A stretch of DNA of 64,000 nucleotides from Cryptomeria japonica (lineage: Eukaryota > Streptophyta > Pinopsida > Cupressales > Cupressaceae), in the NCBI RefSeq assembly GCF_030272615.1, contig NC_081413.1, positions 447,250,538 through 447,314,537 of the forward strand, written 5' to 3'. The translations under genes were made by a program, and so were the position numbers. Positions 23,701 to 33,272 of the stretch are shown piece by piece. Under the pieces are notes generated by a model. It was not told the DNA's origin, ran no database searches, and worked only from the letters and a program-made list of their open reading frames with translations. Every line of letters starts with the position of its first letter. Position 1 is the stretch's first letter.

Positions 23701-24340
23701 GGCAAAGTGCCCAATACATTCCTTTAGCCCTCAGGGTGAACATACTTAATGAAAAGGGCTCTTGTGTGTTGGGTCCTACAACTATTAACCCTCCTATCTT
23801 CACAAAAAACTCCTTGAGAGGCCTTTTCCTGAGATGACTCCTTTGTGCACCGTAAATTTGGGCTAATGATGTGAAATTTATAGGTTCTAGAAAATTGGTG
23901 AACTCATTAAGCCCAAAAGCTTTATTGAATTCTTCAGCATTAATCTCAACAAGGGTTTTCCCATTTATATCTTGAATGCTTCTTGTGACTGGATCATAGT
24001 TGAGCGCAATTTGGGTCAACAAATCTATGTCCATAAATAACCTTGGGACTACTAATTTCCCAACATCTCATTCCCAAATACTGTTTTGCGGGGCAGGAGA
24101 ATTTCTCATTTCGAATCCAATTTTAAATAACCCCAACCTAGACAACCCAACCTATGGGTCTCTCAATCAGTTACCCTTGTCATATAGTCCTTCTCCTATC
24201 TTTAAACGGGGAGCCTTGGGCACTAATTCTTTTGCCTTTGATTCCTGATTAGTTGACAACGTCAACTGTTCTAAAAAATCATCATAGACATTCCTTTCTA
24301 AATAGTTAACTTTGCCAGAAAATTCTCTTTTAGGAGCCAT
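20701..24340 (-). pseudogene. LTR-encoded long ORF of G1, copy in 3' LTR (about 1213 codons, unknown function)
   Basis: From MAPKREFSGKVNYLERNVYD (24340) to VEETAEAEKSL (20701) one reading frame can be followed, cut by single stops and by two one-base losses near 21130 and 20880. The other LTR copy lacks these two frameshifts. Layout: N-terminal 90 residues; a clean 415-residue core (22787-24034); a linker with basic KGKRKIQDV and SPRKKRVWKE (about 22450-22530); an Ala/Glu/Lys-rich coiled-coil-like segment (about 21625-21760); a Pro-rich stretch (RPPPTSPIIEFPPSPAPSSS, about 21490-21550); and a C-terminal part with KIMDIWNELRRDKAIL. No protease, RT, integrase or zinc motif. I do not recognise it. 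Two stops, at 24068-24070 and just after the core, also occur in the other LTR copy. Confidence 0.88.
22787..24034 (-). CDS. Uninterrupted 415-residue core of the LTR ORF (3' LTR copy)
   Basis: Starts MDIDLLTQIALNYDP and ends KKALDFVH. Its counterpart at 36299-37546 has the same length and differs at roughly 38 positions by eye (about 91% identical). Recognisable landmarks: EFNKAFGLNEFTNFLEPINF, GWYSLLMHFFLFKGGDYFAS, FRKKVACRGRPHQFQF. Mostly alpha-helical looking, soluble, no signal peptide or membrane segment. Possibly related at a distance to plant transposon or mobile-domain proteins, but that is a guess from the AFGLNE-type motif. Whether it was ever translated from this internal Met is unknown. 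Confidence 0.75.
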   Translation of the reverse strand: MDIDLLTQIALNYDPVTRSIQDINGKTLVEINAEEFNKAFGLNEFTNFLEPINFTSLAQIYGAQRSHLRKRPLKEFFVKIGGLIVVGPNTQEPFSLSMFTLRAKGMYWALCQVLGEDAEANMPNHYLLMIAQILNPSIAITFDYASFIADAIHGGLIGIKNGKVDRPFGWYSLLMHFFLFKGGDYFASGLDLVKEKEGEKMSVQLWSIVLSRDREDVNFLKFDKYFASKIRTLLCSENPRIPKVLLEFIRLKEFAKNIKIVHNWGDIYLYPVSIVFRVFGFRGTPFLLPYQVPLKVGIAEILRQIGGLQEAELTGRGKGTIFLAATIAHQFVITKGGWNCFEDFLKPYQLSTIVSRCADPEDFFNGMFRKKVACRGRPHQFQFSEDLIRNEFDLDEHELRKEKWVAYKKALDFVH

Positions 24341-24999
24341 TTTTAAAATGTAAGAAATGAATACCACTCTTAAACAATTCTGTGACGAATCATTTATCTT
24401 ATCTAAAACACTACACAGGAATTGCTACAAAAGAATACGAGAGAACCTATTCTTCACTTGAAGGAATTTTCTCTCCAATTGAATAGACTTGCTCTATACC
24501 TGAAGAAAATAACTCTGCATCCGCTCTTCTGCAAAATTCTTTAAAAGATATCTTCACCCGGTTGATAGGAAATCGAATATTATACTCAGGGTCTTAACTA
24601 CAACATTGATTCCACATGCTTCGGTCATCCCTTCAAAATTGAATTCATATGAGAATTCGTATTTTTCGCTCCAATGGGTCACAACGTTCCTGCAAGTGTT
24701 TCATTTTGCTGTTTCCTAACTTCGCAAAACATAACTATCTGGTAGCTTGATCCTACGAAATAGCGCCGACCGTATCATCAAAAGAAACTTGATCGAGCGT
24801 TAGATTAACTAACAGCTTTGGCTCTGTGCTGGGTCCCACTTCTCTATTGGCTACATGATACCATGTGGCACCCAACCATTGGCCTTGAAATTTCCTTCGC
24901 ATTCCACTTGATACTGGCCGCGTGTCTTTCTTTTATACCGCTGGTTCCACCTTGGCGGGCCCACAACTTTCTTCTAAGACCACGTGTCGCTGAACAGGT

Positions 25000-25560
25000 G
25001 GATGACTCTCATTCACTCTCGCTATTTCATGGGGTATAAAGAATGAGCATCTTACCCTTGTGAAATAGCGCGGGCTATCAGATCATCTTTTAAGTGATTG
25101 GCATTTAACCATCTGAAAAGGCTTTTGGGAAGGGTGGGCCAGCTGACTCACTATGAACACCTAGCGTCTAGTCATCTGCAGTGCTCACATGTCACTTTTT
25201 TATATGCCGAAAGAAAACCACAGGGCCCCAACAAACTCTTGATAGTTGTATCCTCCAAGTCCTCCATCATGACACATGGACGGCTCTCATTCACTCTAGC
25301 TATTTCATAGGGTATAAAGAACGAGCACCTTACCCTTGCGAAATAGCGTGGGCTGTTAGATCATCTTTTAAGTGATCGACATTTAACCATCTGAAAAGGA
25401 TTTCGGGAGGGGTGGGCCTGCTGATTCACCATGAATACCTGGCGTCAAGTCACCTTCATAGCTGACTTATCATTTTTTCATTTGCCGAAAGAAAACCACT
25501 GGGCTCCAGTAAATTATTGATAGTTGTATCCTCTAGGTCATCTCCTAACTGCGACCTGAC
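25000..25560. repeat. Tandem repeat of about 277 bp, two copies, in 3' LTR of G1
   Basis: The unit begins GGCTCTCATTCACTC (25000 region as GACTCTCATTCACTC; second at about 25279) and contains GGTATAAAGAA, GCGAAATAGCG, CATTTAACCATCTGAAAAGG and GCCGAAAGAAAACCAC. Further single GAAATAGC motifs occur near 24757 and 25732. It lies in the upstream (U3-like) part relative to the long ORF. Confidence 0.88.
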
Positions 25561-26085
25561 TCACCTCTAGGGCCCACCTTTTAGCCTTTAATCCTGACCC
25601 ACTGACTATTGTGACTTGTGTCATGTGTCACCATTTTACTTGCTCTCATCAACCAGCTGGACTGTCAATGTGGCATGCCATGTCATTTTCGCAACTTCGC
25701 TGATTTTAAACTACACACAACTTTGCCTAGCGAAATAGCATGAGCCGTAGATCCATTCACGAGATGCGCACTAGTTACTGGGCCCGACAACTTTAAGAGA
25801 AAAACATATAAGGCATAATTTTTTTGATTAATTAACATAACCACCTAGGCAAACAACAAGGGGGGACACTTCCTACGACCCCATGACCCATTACTTAAGT
25901 GAATAAAGTAACAAAATATTAGAAACCAGAGGGTTTAAAACAAACACAAGAGGATCTAAAATCAAAAACCCTTAAACCCTTGAGGTCTAAAACAAAGCTG
26001 AAGCATTTGTAACTGCATCCTATTCAAAAATTCAACAAACCATAGCCAATCATGGGAAAAGAAAAACCCATTTTTAATCAGTGAT

Positions 26086-26126
26086 AATAGCGGCTTTGAC
26101 TGGGGATGGTTGATCACAAGGTCAAC
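26086..26126 (-). other. Conserved motif before the G1 3' LTR (shared with G2)
   Basis: On the - strand, GTTGACCTTGTGATCAACC then ATCCCCAGTCAAAGCCGC directly precede the LTR start. The same text with few changes precedes the G2 3' LTR (51140-51176). There is no ordinary polypurine tract here. GTTGA and TCAAC can pair as a small hairpin. Confidence 0.8.
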
Positions 26127-26234
26127 AGAAGAAAACTCAGAAACTTTGGAGAAACAGACCAAAATACAAACCAAAACAGAAAAGAAGGAAAGGAACAAAA
26201 TATGTACAAACAAAGGACCTACCGTGCATGGACA

Positions 26235-27310
26235 TTAAGAGAAATAATGCTTTAGAAATTGTCCATGCATTGGAAATTCCTGCATTTCATCATCCATATT
26301 CTTCAAGAAATATGAATCCTTACCATTTAAGTCACAAACCACAAAAGGGCCAATCCATAGTGATTCAAATTTCTTATGCTTTCCCTTATCCTGTCCTTTT
26401 GCATTCCACTGAAGAACCATGTCATCAATTTGAAACTTCCTTAGTGATGTCCTCTTATCAAAAAGAGACTTTGACTGCAACTAGATCTTCTGATTTCTCT
26501 TATGGGTAGAAGTCCTAAGCTCCTCCATTTCTACAATTTGGATCATTCTGTTTTCCATTGGTTCAGATACCTCCATGTCCTCATTTGCAAAAACTTATAC
26601 ACTAGAAGAAGGTTATTTATCGGCAACCTGGCTTGGGCACCATAGACTAATTCAAAAGGTGACATTCCAATGGATTTCTTAACTATTATTCTATCTGCCC
26701 ACAGATCTAACTTCAGTTTTTGATCCCAAGATCTTTTATTCTCTTCTAGGATTTTCTTGATGATATTCAACAAGTTTTTATTGTTGGATTGTACTTGTCC
26801 ATTCCCCTGAGAGTGATAAGGTGAAGAGTATGACATGAGTATAACGTGACTAGTACAAAAGCCTACAAATTCTTTTGATCTAAAACACATGGCATTATCC
26901 ATCACCAATTTTGCAGGTGTTCCAAATCTAGTTACAATATTATCCATCAGGAAATCAATGACAACTTTACTAGTAGCTCTTCTTGTAGGGATGGCTTCTA
27001 TCCATTTGGTGAAATGGTCAGTGGCCACTATGATCCATCCATGACCTCTCCCTGACCTCTCAATAATCTCTCCAATAAAATCAATGCTCCACTAGACAAA
27101 AGGAGCTTCTACAGAGACTGGATTTAGGGGTAAGGCTCCTTCATACTTGAGCTTGGATGAGAATCTCTGACATGGGTCACATCTCCGAACATATGCATGA
27201 GTATCTTTAAATAAGGTGGGTCAATAGTACCCAGCCCAGATTATCTTACCAGCAGTAGTCTTAGCAGAATAGTGACCTCCACATACTCCATAATGCATTT
27301 CAGTCAACAC
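26235..27310 (-). pseudogene. G1 integrase core and C-terminal domain
   Basis: Inserts the DNA copy in an active element. The - strand shows a zinc region (HYGVCGGHYSAKT, CDPCQRF, about 27180-27300), SIDFIGEI with the first Asp (about 27085), WIIVATDHFTKWIEAIPTRR (about 27000), KLVMDNAMCFRSKEF with the second Asp (about 26900), and SQGNGQVQSNNKNLLN (about 26790). The last has Gln where the catalytic Glu should be, so the enzyme is dead. Clean frame 26543-27028; the C-terminal domain (DDMVLQWNAKGQDKGKHKKF, FESLWIGPFVV) follows in another frame at 26235-26480. The last gene before the 3' LTR. Confidence 0.88.
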
Positions 27311-27625
27311 CTATTTAGCTTGAAATTCATCCAAACACATTAGTAACTCTCCATCTCTTTTCCTCCAGAAAAGATCACCCTGAATGAGCACATATTTTTG
27401 GGACTTGAGTTTCAAAGTTCTTTTTTGATTGTATGTCATTTCTTCTGGGAGTGTATCACCTCTCAAAATTTGGATTATCTCCATGTACCAGGGTTGCCTC
27501 TCAATACTAGTGACCAAAGCATCTCTAACCTCAACATTGTGTATTTCTACATTCATGAGATTCGACTCAGTCATGAGCTTAGCCAAACCTAAACCTCTCA
27601 CCAATTTGGTGATCTTTATCTCCAA
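27311..27625 (-). pseudogene. G1 linker between RNase H and integrase, with integrase N-terminal part
   Basis: Reads EIKITKLVRGLGLAKLMTES, then WYMEIIQILRGDTLPEEMTY, KLKSQKYVLIQGDLFWRKRD, GELLMCLDEFQAK. This is the standard gypsy segment leading into the zinc-binding domain. It is in the same frame as the RT upstream; one TAG (27635-27637), where CAG is expected, separates them. Unlike Tat elements in general, no archaeal-type RNase H is found at this position. Confidence 0.82.
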
Positions 27626-27634
27626 GTTGAATTC

Positions 27635-29026
27635 CTAAATTCTATTAATCCATCTGCATCTCTTCCCAGTAACCTCAGACTGAGACAAAATATCTTTAAC
27701 TGCAGCATGTGGGACATAGGCAATGATATTTGCATTCACTAAATATGGCCTAAAAGCCTTAACAAATTTAACTAGGGCATAAGCTTGTTTCTCCATGGTT
27801 TCATATTTTAGTTCTACCACCTGCAAAGACTTACTGTAGAAGGCTATGGGATGTTCATATCCTTCATTATCATTTTGTAGTAATACTACAGTCACCGTAT
27901 GATATGAAGCAAAAGAAAACAGAGAAAAAGGCTTACTATAATCAGGGGATTTCAACACTGGTGCCTCCTGGATTGCCTTCTTAATCTCAGCAAAAGCTTT
28001 TGAAGCTTCTTGATCCAAATAAAATTTTGTATCCTTCTTAAGCAATTTGATGATAGGCTTCACTATCTCTGCGAAGTTTGCAATGAATCTCCTGACAAAA
28101 TTCACTTTACCTAAAAAATATTGGATACCTTTCACATTTTTAGGTTCAGACACCTTATTGATTGCTTCAATTCTCTCAGGGTCTATTCTTACCCCGTCCT
28201 TGGAAACTATGTGTCCCAGTAGCTTTCCCTCAATGACCCCAAAATGACATTTCTTGGGATTTAGTGATACACCAAATTCCAAGGCTTTATTGAACACCTT
28301 CTCTAGATGTCCACAATGATCATCAGCTTTCTTAGAGAAACAAGTTAGATCATCTTGATAAACCACCATGATGATGTTTATGAATTCTTTGAAAGCTACA
28401 TCCATAGGTCTCTGAAATGTAGCTCCTGCATTTTTTAATCCAAATGGCATTCTCACATATACATAAGTTCCCCATGGAGTAGTGAAAGTTGTCTTAAACT
28501 ATTCTGACTCCTTTACCAACACTTGATTATATCCTGAGAAACCATCCATCATGGATAAAAGATCACATCCTGTCACTCTCTATAGCATGGCTTCCATATT
28601 TGGGGATGAGTAGTTATCTTTCAAGGAAGCAACATTTAAATTCCTAAAATCTACACACAATCTAATGTCTCCATTCTTCTTCCTCACTGGGACCAAATTG
28701 GAGACCCATGAAGAATGTCTTATTGGTTTGATAATCCCCCCTTCTCTCAATTTGGTCAACTCTTGTTGCATTTTAGTTTCTAACAAGGGATTGATAGGCC
28801 TCTGTTTCTGTCTGAAAGGCTTAGCATCTGGAAGTAAAAGAACTTAATGCTGAAAAAGATCTTGTCTATATGCCTTTAGGTCTTCATAAGACCAAGCAAA
28901 GACATGCTTATACCTTTTCAATAAATTAATAAGGTTAGTCCTGACATAAGGGGGTAGTTTCTTTCCAATATATACCAACTTAGGGGATGATTTTGTCCCT
29001 AGGTTTACCTCCTCTAACTCTTCCAA
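27635..29026 (-). pseudogene. G1 reverse transcriptase and RNase H (connection) domain
   Basis: The pre-RT block GKKLPPYVRTNLINLLKRYK, HVFAWSYEDLKAYRQD is at about 28880-28980. RT motifs: LREGGIIKPIRHSSWVSNLV, IRLCVDFRNLNVASLKDNY (about 28630-28700), MPFGLKNAGATFQRPMD (about 28450), YQDD at 28349-28360 (Tyr-Gln-Asp-Asp; both Asp kept), and LNPKKCHFGV. The RNase H-like part (from about 28000) reads FSLFSFASYHTVTVVLLQ. The first catalytic Asp is absent, as is common where a second RNase H has taken over. Stops at 28499-28501 (TAG, CAG expected), 28580 and 28844 break the frame. Confidence 0.9.
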
Positions 29027-29038
29027 CTTGGTGGTAGA

Positions 29039-29329
29039 CTACTGATGTAAATGACTATCATTATAACTAAATATGCTCTCCAGCTCCACTAGCCCTTTAG
29101 GTATTTCATTGGTTTCCAACTGGACCACATCATTTCCAAACATTGTCTCTCTGTTGTCTACCACTTCCACCAATGCATTACAATCAATCTTTTGTCCATC
29201 ATAATCATCAACACATTGGATAAACCTAAGAATGTCTTCATCATCAGCAAAAACTTGCCAATTGTACACATTATCAGGAATAGCAGGCCTAGATTTTATT
29301 TCCACAGTGGAAATACCGGTTAGCGTTGC
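29039..29329 (-). pseudogene. G1 spacer segment between archaeal-type RNase H and RT
   Basis: Continues the pol frame without known motifs: KNDDATLTGISTVEIKSRPA, then an acidic stretch with WQVFADDEDILRFIQCVDDY and FGNDVVQLETNEIPKGLVEL. It ends HQ then TAG (29039-29041), and the pre-RT block follows at once. Probably an unstructured linker of the polyprotein. Confidence 0.6.
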
Positions 29330-29833
29330 ATCATCATTTTTCAAAGAAACATTAGCTAGGAAATCTGCCATAATATTTTTTGCTCGCTCTATCCAATTAA
29401 TAGAAAATGCATCAAAATGCTCAATAACATCCCAAACAGCATGCTTATATTGCTTTAATCTATCATTCTTGGATGCATATTTAGATCTCACCTAAGAAAC
29501 AACCAATTCTGAATCCCCCATTACTTTCAACAGTTGGATTCCATGCCTTTTTGCAACCTCAAGTCCTAGTAACAGGGCTTCATACTCTGCAGTATTATTT
29601 GTGCACTGGAATGCCAATAAAAATGAGTACTTAAAAGTTATACCTAATGGGGACACAAAAAGAACCCCTGCTCCAAATCCTTCTTTAGAGCAAGCTCCAT
29701 CAAAATACATCTGCCTCAATCCGTATTGCTGTTCTTGTAGCTCAATCACAATAGGGTCAGTATTCTTCAATTGAGGTGAAATTGGTTGAAGTCTAAAGCT
29801 ATCTAAATCTACATTGATCATACAATTAAGCAT
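29330..29833 (-). pseudogene. G1 archaeal-type RNase H, located between protease and RT
   Basis: Removes RNA from RNA-DNA hybrids. Motifs in order: QMYFDGACSKEGFGAGVLFV (first Asp), CTNNTAEYEALLLGLEVA (Glu), LLKVMGDSELVVS (Asp), a TAG at 29492-29494 where Gln is usual, VRSKYASKNDRLKQY, and INWIERAKNIMADFLANVS (last Asp). This is the extra RNase H of Tat-like gypsy elements, but those normally carry it between RNase H and integrase, as G3 does at 56950-57340. Here it is in one frame with protease upstream and RT downstream, so the position is original and not a local scramble. Confidence 0.88.
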
Positions 29834-29890
29834 ACTAGGGTCTACATTTTCAATTACCCTAGGAGCTCGTGGCTCTCTGTATAATTTGAC

Positions 29891-30541
29891 CTAATTACCA
29901 CTAATAGGAATGGTAGCATAAGATAAGTCTAGTTGAACATTTCCCCCTACTGCTGCTGCCCACTGCCTAGAAAGTAACATACCATAATGGGGTTTAGTGT
30001 CAGTAACAATAACATCCATTTTGTAAGTGGCTTCAAGGAATGCTACTATTTTTACTTCTACATCTTTCATTGTACCTATCACAGGTACTTCTCTGTTATC
30101 CATGGCATAGCATTTCCCATACACAGTGGTTACTGATAACCCTAATTCTTTCATAACACCATAGGGCATTACATTAGCAGCAGCTCCTGAATCTATCATG
30201 CAGTTTTTAATCAACCGATTATTGACTAACAAGGTAAAATAGAAGGGATCTACCTGAGAAGGCTCCTAAGTGATAGTGGTTCCAACATAAACCTCTTGGG
30301 TTTGGAACTCTTGATCCTTTCCAACTTTAGCTAAACCGGTGGGTAATACTGTGTCACTATCAGATATACTAGAGAATAAAGAAAAAGCTGCATCCTTATG
30401 TTCTTTAATCTTTAGCAATTCTACTAATGGAACAGTGACCTTCATTTGAGTTAAATCTTGGGCTCTATCAAATGTAGAACTATTGCATTTTTTAGTATTA
30501 ACCTTACCTTTTTCTGTTTTGAATTGACTTGCCCTTTTCAC
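29891..30541 (-). pseudogene. G1 aspartic protease region
   Basis: LIKNCMIDSGAAANVMPYGV gives the catalytic Asp-Ser-Gly (30185-30193), followed by ELGLSVTTVYGKCYAMDNRE and a retropepsin-like fold pattern ending SRQWAAAVGGNVQLDLSYAT. Upstream, 30266-30541 in the same frame holds the gag-protease linker (DLTQMKVTVPLVELLKIKEH), typical of gypsy polyproteins. A single TAG at 30266 divides the two. It lies directly before the archaeal-type RNase H. Confidence 0.87.
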
Positions 30542-30546
30542 TGTCT

Positions 30547-31617
30547 CTACTCCTTGTACATCACCAACATTTTTATCATCTTTGCCTTTATGTACATCCT
30601 TAACTTGTTGCCCCTTTTCTTGATCGACCTTAGGAATAGTAGTAGCACTACTTGATGCCCCCTTTTTGTAACTTCCTTTACAAACATAGAACCCGGCTCA
30701 CCCTGATCAGTGTCTCTCTTAGTGCTTCTCAGATTATAGTTATGTTTTGCTTTGGCAATTGCAACCTTAGTGAGATTTCTTACTTCTTCCTCACTAGGCC
30801 TCCTAAGATGAACCTCTTCATCTTCAATTGTTACCACATTCAATGTAGGATGCCAACCTAGGGCTAACTGTCCTTGCACTAGCTTTTCATTATCTAGCAA
30901 ATCACTGTATTCACTTTGCACGGATTCCTCATCACTTTCTACGATGGTTTCAAACATATTAATGTCAAGCTCTACTTCTAGTCTCATAGATTCTTCAAGA
31001 GCTTCAGCCACTGCACACTGATGAGGAGAATGTGGTCCATCACAAGCAATACACCAAGGAGTATTTTCTATATTGTGAACAGTTTTCCCTTTCAAAGGAT
31101 CTGGTGTGTCTTGACTTTGGGTAATTTTGGGCTTCTCAATTTGGGGTTTACCATCCTTTCAATTGGTATTATATGGCATATCATGTAATCTAGGGGGTCT
31201 ATCTTGCCAGTTATAATGAAGTTTATCATTTTTGTTAATCTTGGCAGTCAAATCTTTCATAGTAGTAACCAATTTCTCTATTTTATCATCCTCTTTAGCT
31301 TTATTAGGTTGCTGTTTGGTTTCTTGCCATAATCTACCACCTGTCATTCTTCCTAATTTTTCAGATGCTTTTCTATTACTTTCTACATTTATGGCAATTC
31401 TAAAAGCATCTCTCAAGTTATGGGGATTTTTATCTCTCAAGATATAGGCCATTTTGGATTCAAATGCATTATAATATGTATTAAGACACATGTTATCATC
31501 TAGCCTCATCACTTGATACAATTTGTGCATGGCCTTCTGGAATCTGGCATTAAAATCAGTGACCATTTCATTTTCAGATTTTCTAATATTATTGAACTCA
31601 TTTAGCATGAAACTCAC
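30547..31617 (-). pseudogene. gag: G1 gag, capsid C-terminal half and zinc-knuckle-like region
   Basis: SFMLNEFNNIRKSENEMVTD then FNARFQKAMHKL is the gypsy retrotransposon Gag signature. After a stop at 31159 it continues in the same frame with WCIACDGPHSPHQCAVAEAL (about 31010-31050), a Cys-Cys-His-Cys arrangement of knuckle type, then an acidic region (EEVRNLTKVAIAKAKHNYNL). Near 30655 the frame slips by one and runs on into the protease frame. Confidence 0.82.
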
Positions 31618-31673
31618 ATTAGTCTTGTCACCATACTACTCTTGAAAGCAATTTTTAAAATCTTCCCATGAAC

Positions 31674-32972
31674 CTATGCTATTGACTGGAAGACCTCTAT
31701 ACCAATCTCTTGCATCATCAACCAGGGATTGAACAAACAGTTCATAATAACATCTTCATCTACTATCTCATAATCATTTATTAGATCCCCAAAAGATTTC
31801 AGATGTTCCTTAGCACTAATTGCATTGTTCCCAACAAATTTATGGAGTCTGTCTCTTAACTCAGTGGGAACATGATTTGAATATCTCAGGATCCCATCAA
31901 AGAACAATTGTCTATATTGTTCTAGATTAATTGGTCTTCTTTGAAAAGGGGTAATAGCACTATTATTTCCCATGGTCATTTTAGCTTTTGGGATTGGAGA
32001 TTGAGGTGCTTGGGTGTACTGTTTATTCACAGGGATTTGACTTGCTAAGGCAAAATTAGCTTGTACTGTAGGTTGAGTATTAGCCTGCAGAAGGGAAATA
32101 TGTTGGGGATTAGGCTTGCTAAGATCTTCTGATGGGAGTGTAATAGGGGGAGCCTTTAAGTAGTTAATCTTTCTTTTTACTTCCTGATTCGCTGCTTCTA
32201 ACTCAGCCTTTTCTAATTCCATTTGGAGATCTTCTTTTTCCTTCCTCATCCTTTCCATTTCTCTCTCATGTGCTAAAAGCCTATGAGAGATTTCTTGTGC
32301 AGTTTTAGATTCTATTCCATCATCTACCCATTTATGTTTTCCTTTATCTATATTGGCTTTAAGAAGCTGGGAGTCATTAAATACTTCCCTAGTTGGCTGG
32401 GCTACTGACTTACAAGCTTGTTTAGTTTTGGGGATTAGAATTTCTCTAATCACAGGGCCTTCCTCATCACTTTTTTCTTTCTCCTTAGCAAGCATTTCAA
32501 GATCAGCTATCTATCTAAGAAGCCTATCTCTTTCCATTAATTTGGCTTTAACTTCCTTCTCCTTATTTGCCTCCTTTTGGGCTCTTAGGGAGATTAGATG
32601 ATGGACTCTTCTATTTAAATCTTCAATCTCTTGAGACACTTTATCCTCATCAGGGAAGTTTTCTTCAAAGTCTGATGCATTAACTTGATCTATGTCAATC
32701 AGACTAATGTTCCCATCAATTGTCCTAGGAATGGAGTGCCTAATTGCATTTGAATTGGTTCTATCTTTTGTAGAAACACTAACATGAGATAGATCTTGAT
32801 TTAAAATAGGTGCATCATCAATATTTCCAAACAATCCCAAATGGAAACCTAAGATATCATGCTTTGAATCTTTGGAAGATGAATTAGGCTTTGGATAAAC
32901 AGGTCGATCAGGCATCTTACCAGTATTATTATTTTTCTGCACCCAAGTAGCATTTGATGGCTCATGCAGCAC
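31674..32972 (-). pseudogene. gag: G1 gag, N-terminal part with coiled coil
   Basis: Starts MLHEPSNATWVQKNNN (32972), the first long frame after the leader. A TAG at 32511-32513 splits it from 31674-32495, same frame. Visible parts: an acidic N-terminus; a long Glu/Lys/Arg coiled-coil stretch (EISHRLLAHEREMERMRKEK and ELEKAELEAANQEVKRKI, about 32180-32300); a Pro/Gln-rich linker; and the capsid start (NLEQYRQLFFDGILRYSNHV, LKSFGDLINDYEIVDEDVIM). It then passes by a frame change into the Gag core at 31617. Confidence 0.8.
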
Positions 32973-33272
32973 AGATCTTTTCTAGCCTCTCTGTGACTAT
33001 TCTAGCAGACCTTCTTGCAAGGTTTCACGAGGGTGTTTCTTCATGAATGATCTTGTGTTTTTTGCTCCTTGCATCTCGCTTGTCTTCCTTTTAGAAATAT
33101 TTGTATCTCACAAGGACTGGTTCAAAACTAACAGAGTCATCACCCACAAAACTATGGGAATATGAAAACAAGCAGTCTTATCCACAAATACACAACAATT
33201 TTCTCTATAAACCTCAACACAGATCTGCATTTATATCTTTATTGTAACTCTCCCCAATAGAGTCGCCACTTT
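32973..33272 (-). other. G1 untranslated leader between 5' LTR and gag
   Basis: About 300 bases starting with the primer binding site, without a long frame. No other feature seen. Confidence 0.75.
33251..33268 (-). other. Primer binding site of G1
   Basis: The - strand reads TGGCGACTCTATTGGGGA, four bases inside the LTR end GACAACA (33273). This resembles the tRNA-Arg-type site I recall for Ogre/Tat elements. G2 has nearly the same site (48757). Confidence 0.82.

Larger units (their letters stand above)
19762..26089 (-). repeat. 3' LTR of G1 (6328 bp)
   Basis: Matches 33273-39602 end to end, sharing TGTTGTCTTCAAAATCTGA at one edge and CAGTGATAA at the other. On the - strand it begins TATTATCACTG (26089) where the 5' LTR has TGTTATCACTG. 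Contents on the - strand: about 1.75 kb non-coding with tandem repeats, the long ORF (24340-20701), then 0.94 kb non-coding. Confidence 0.95.
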
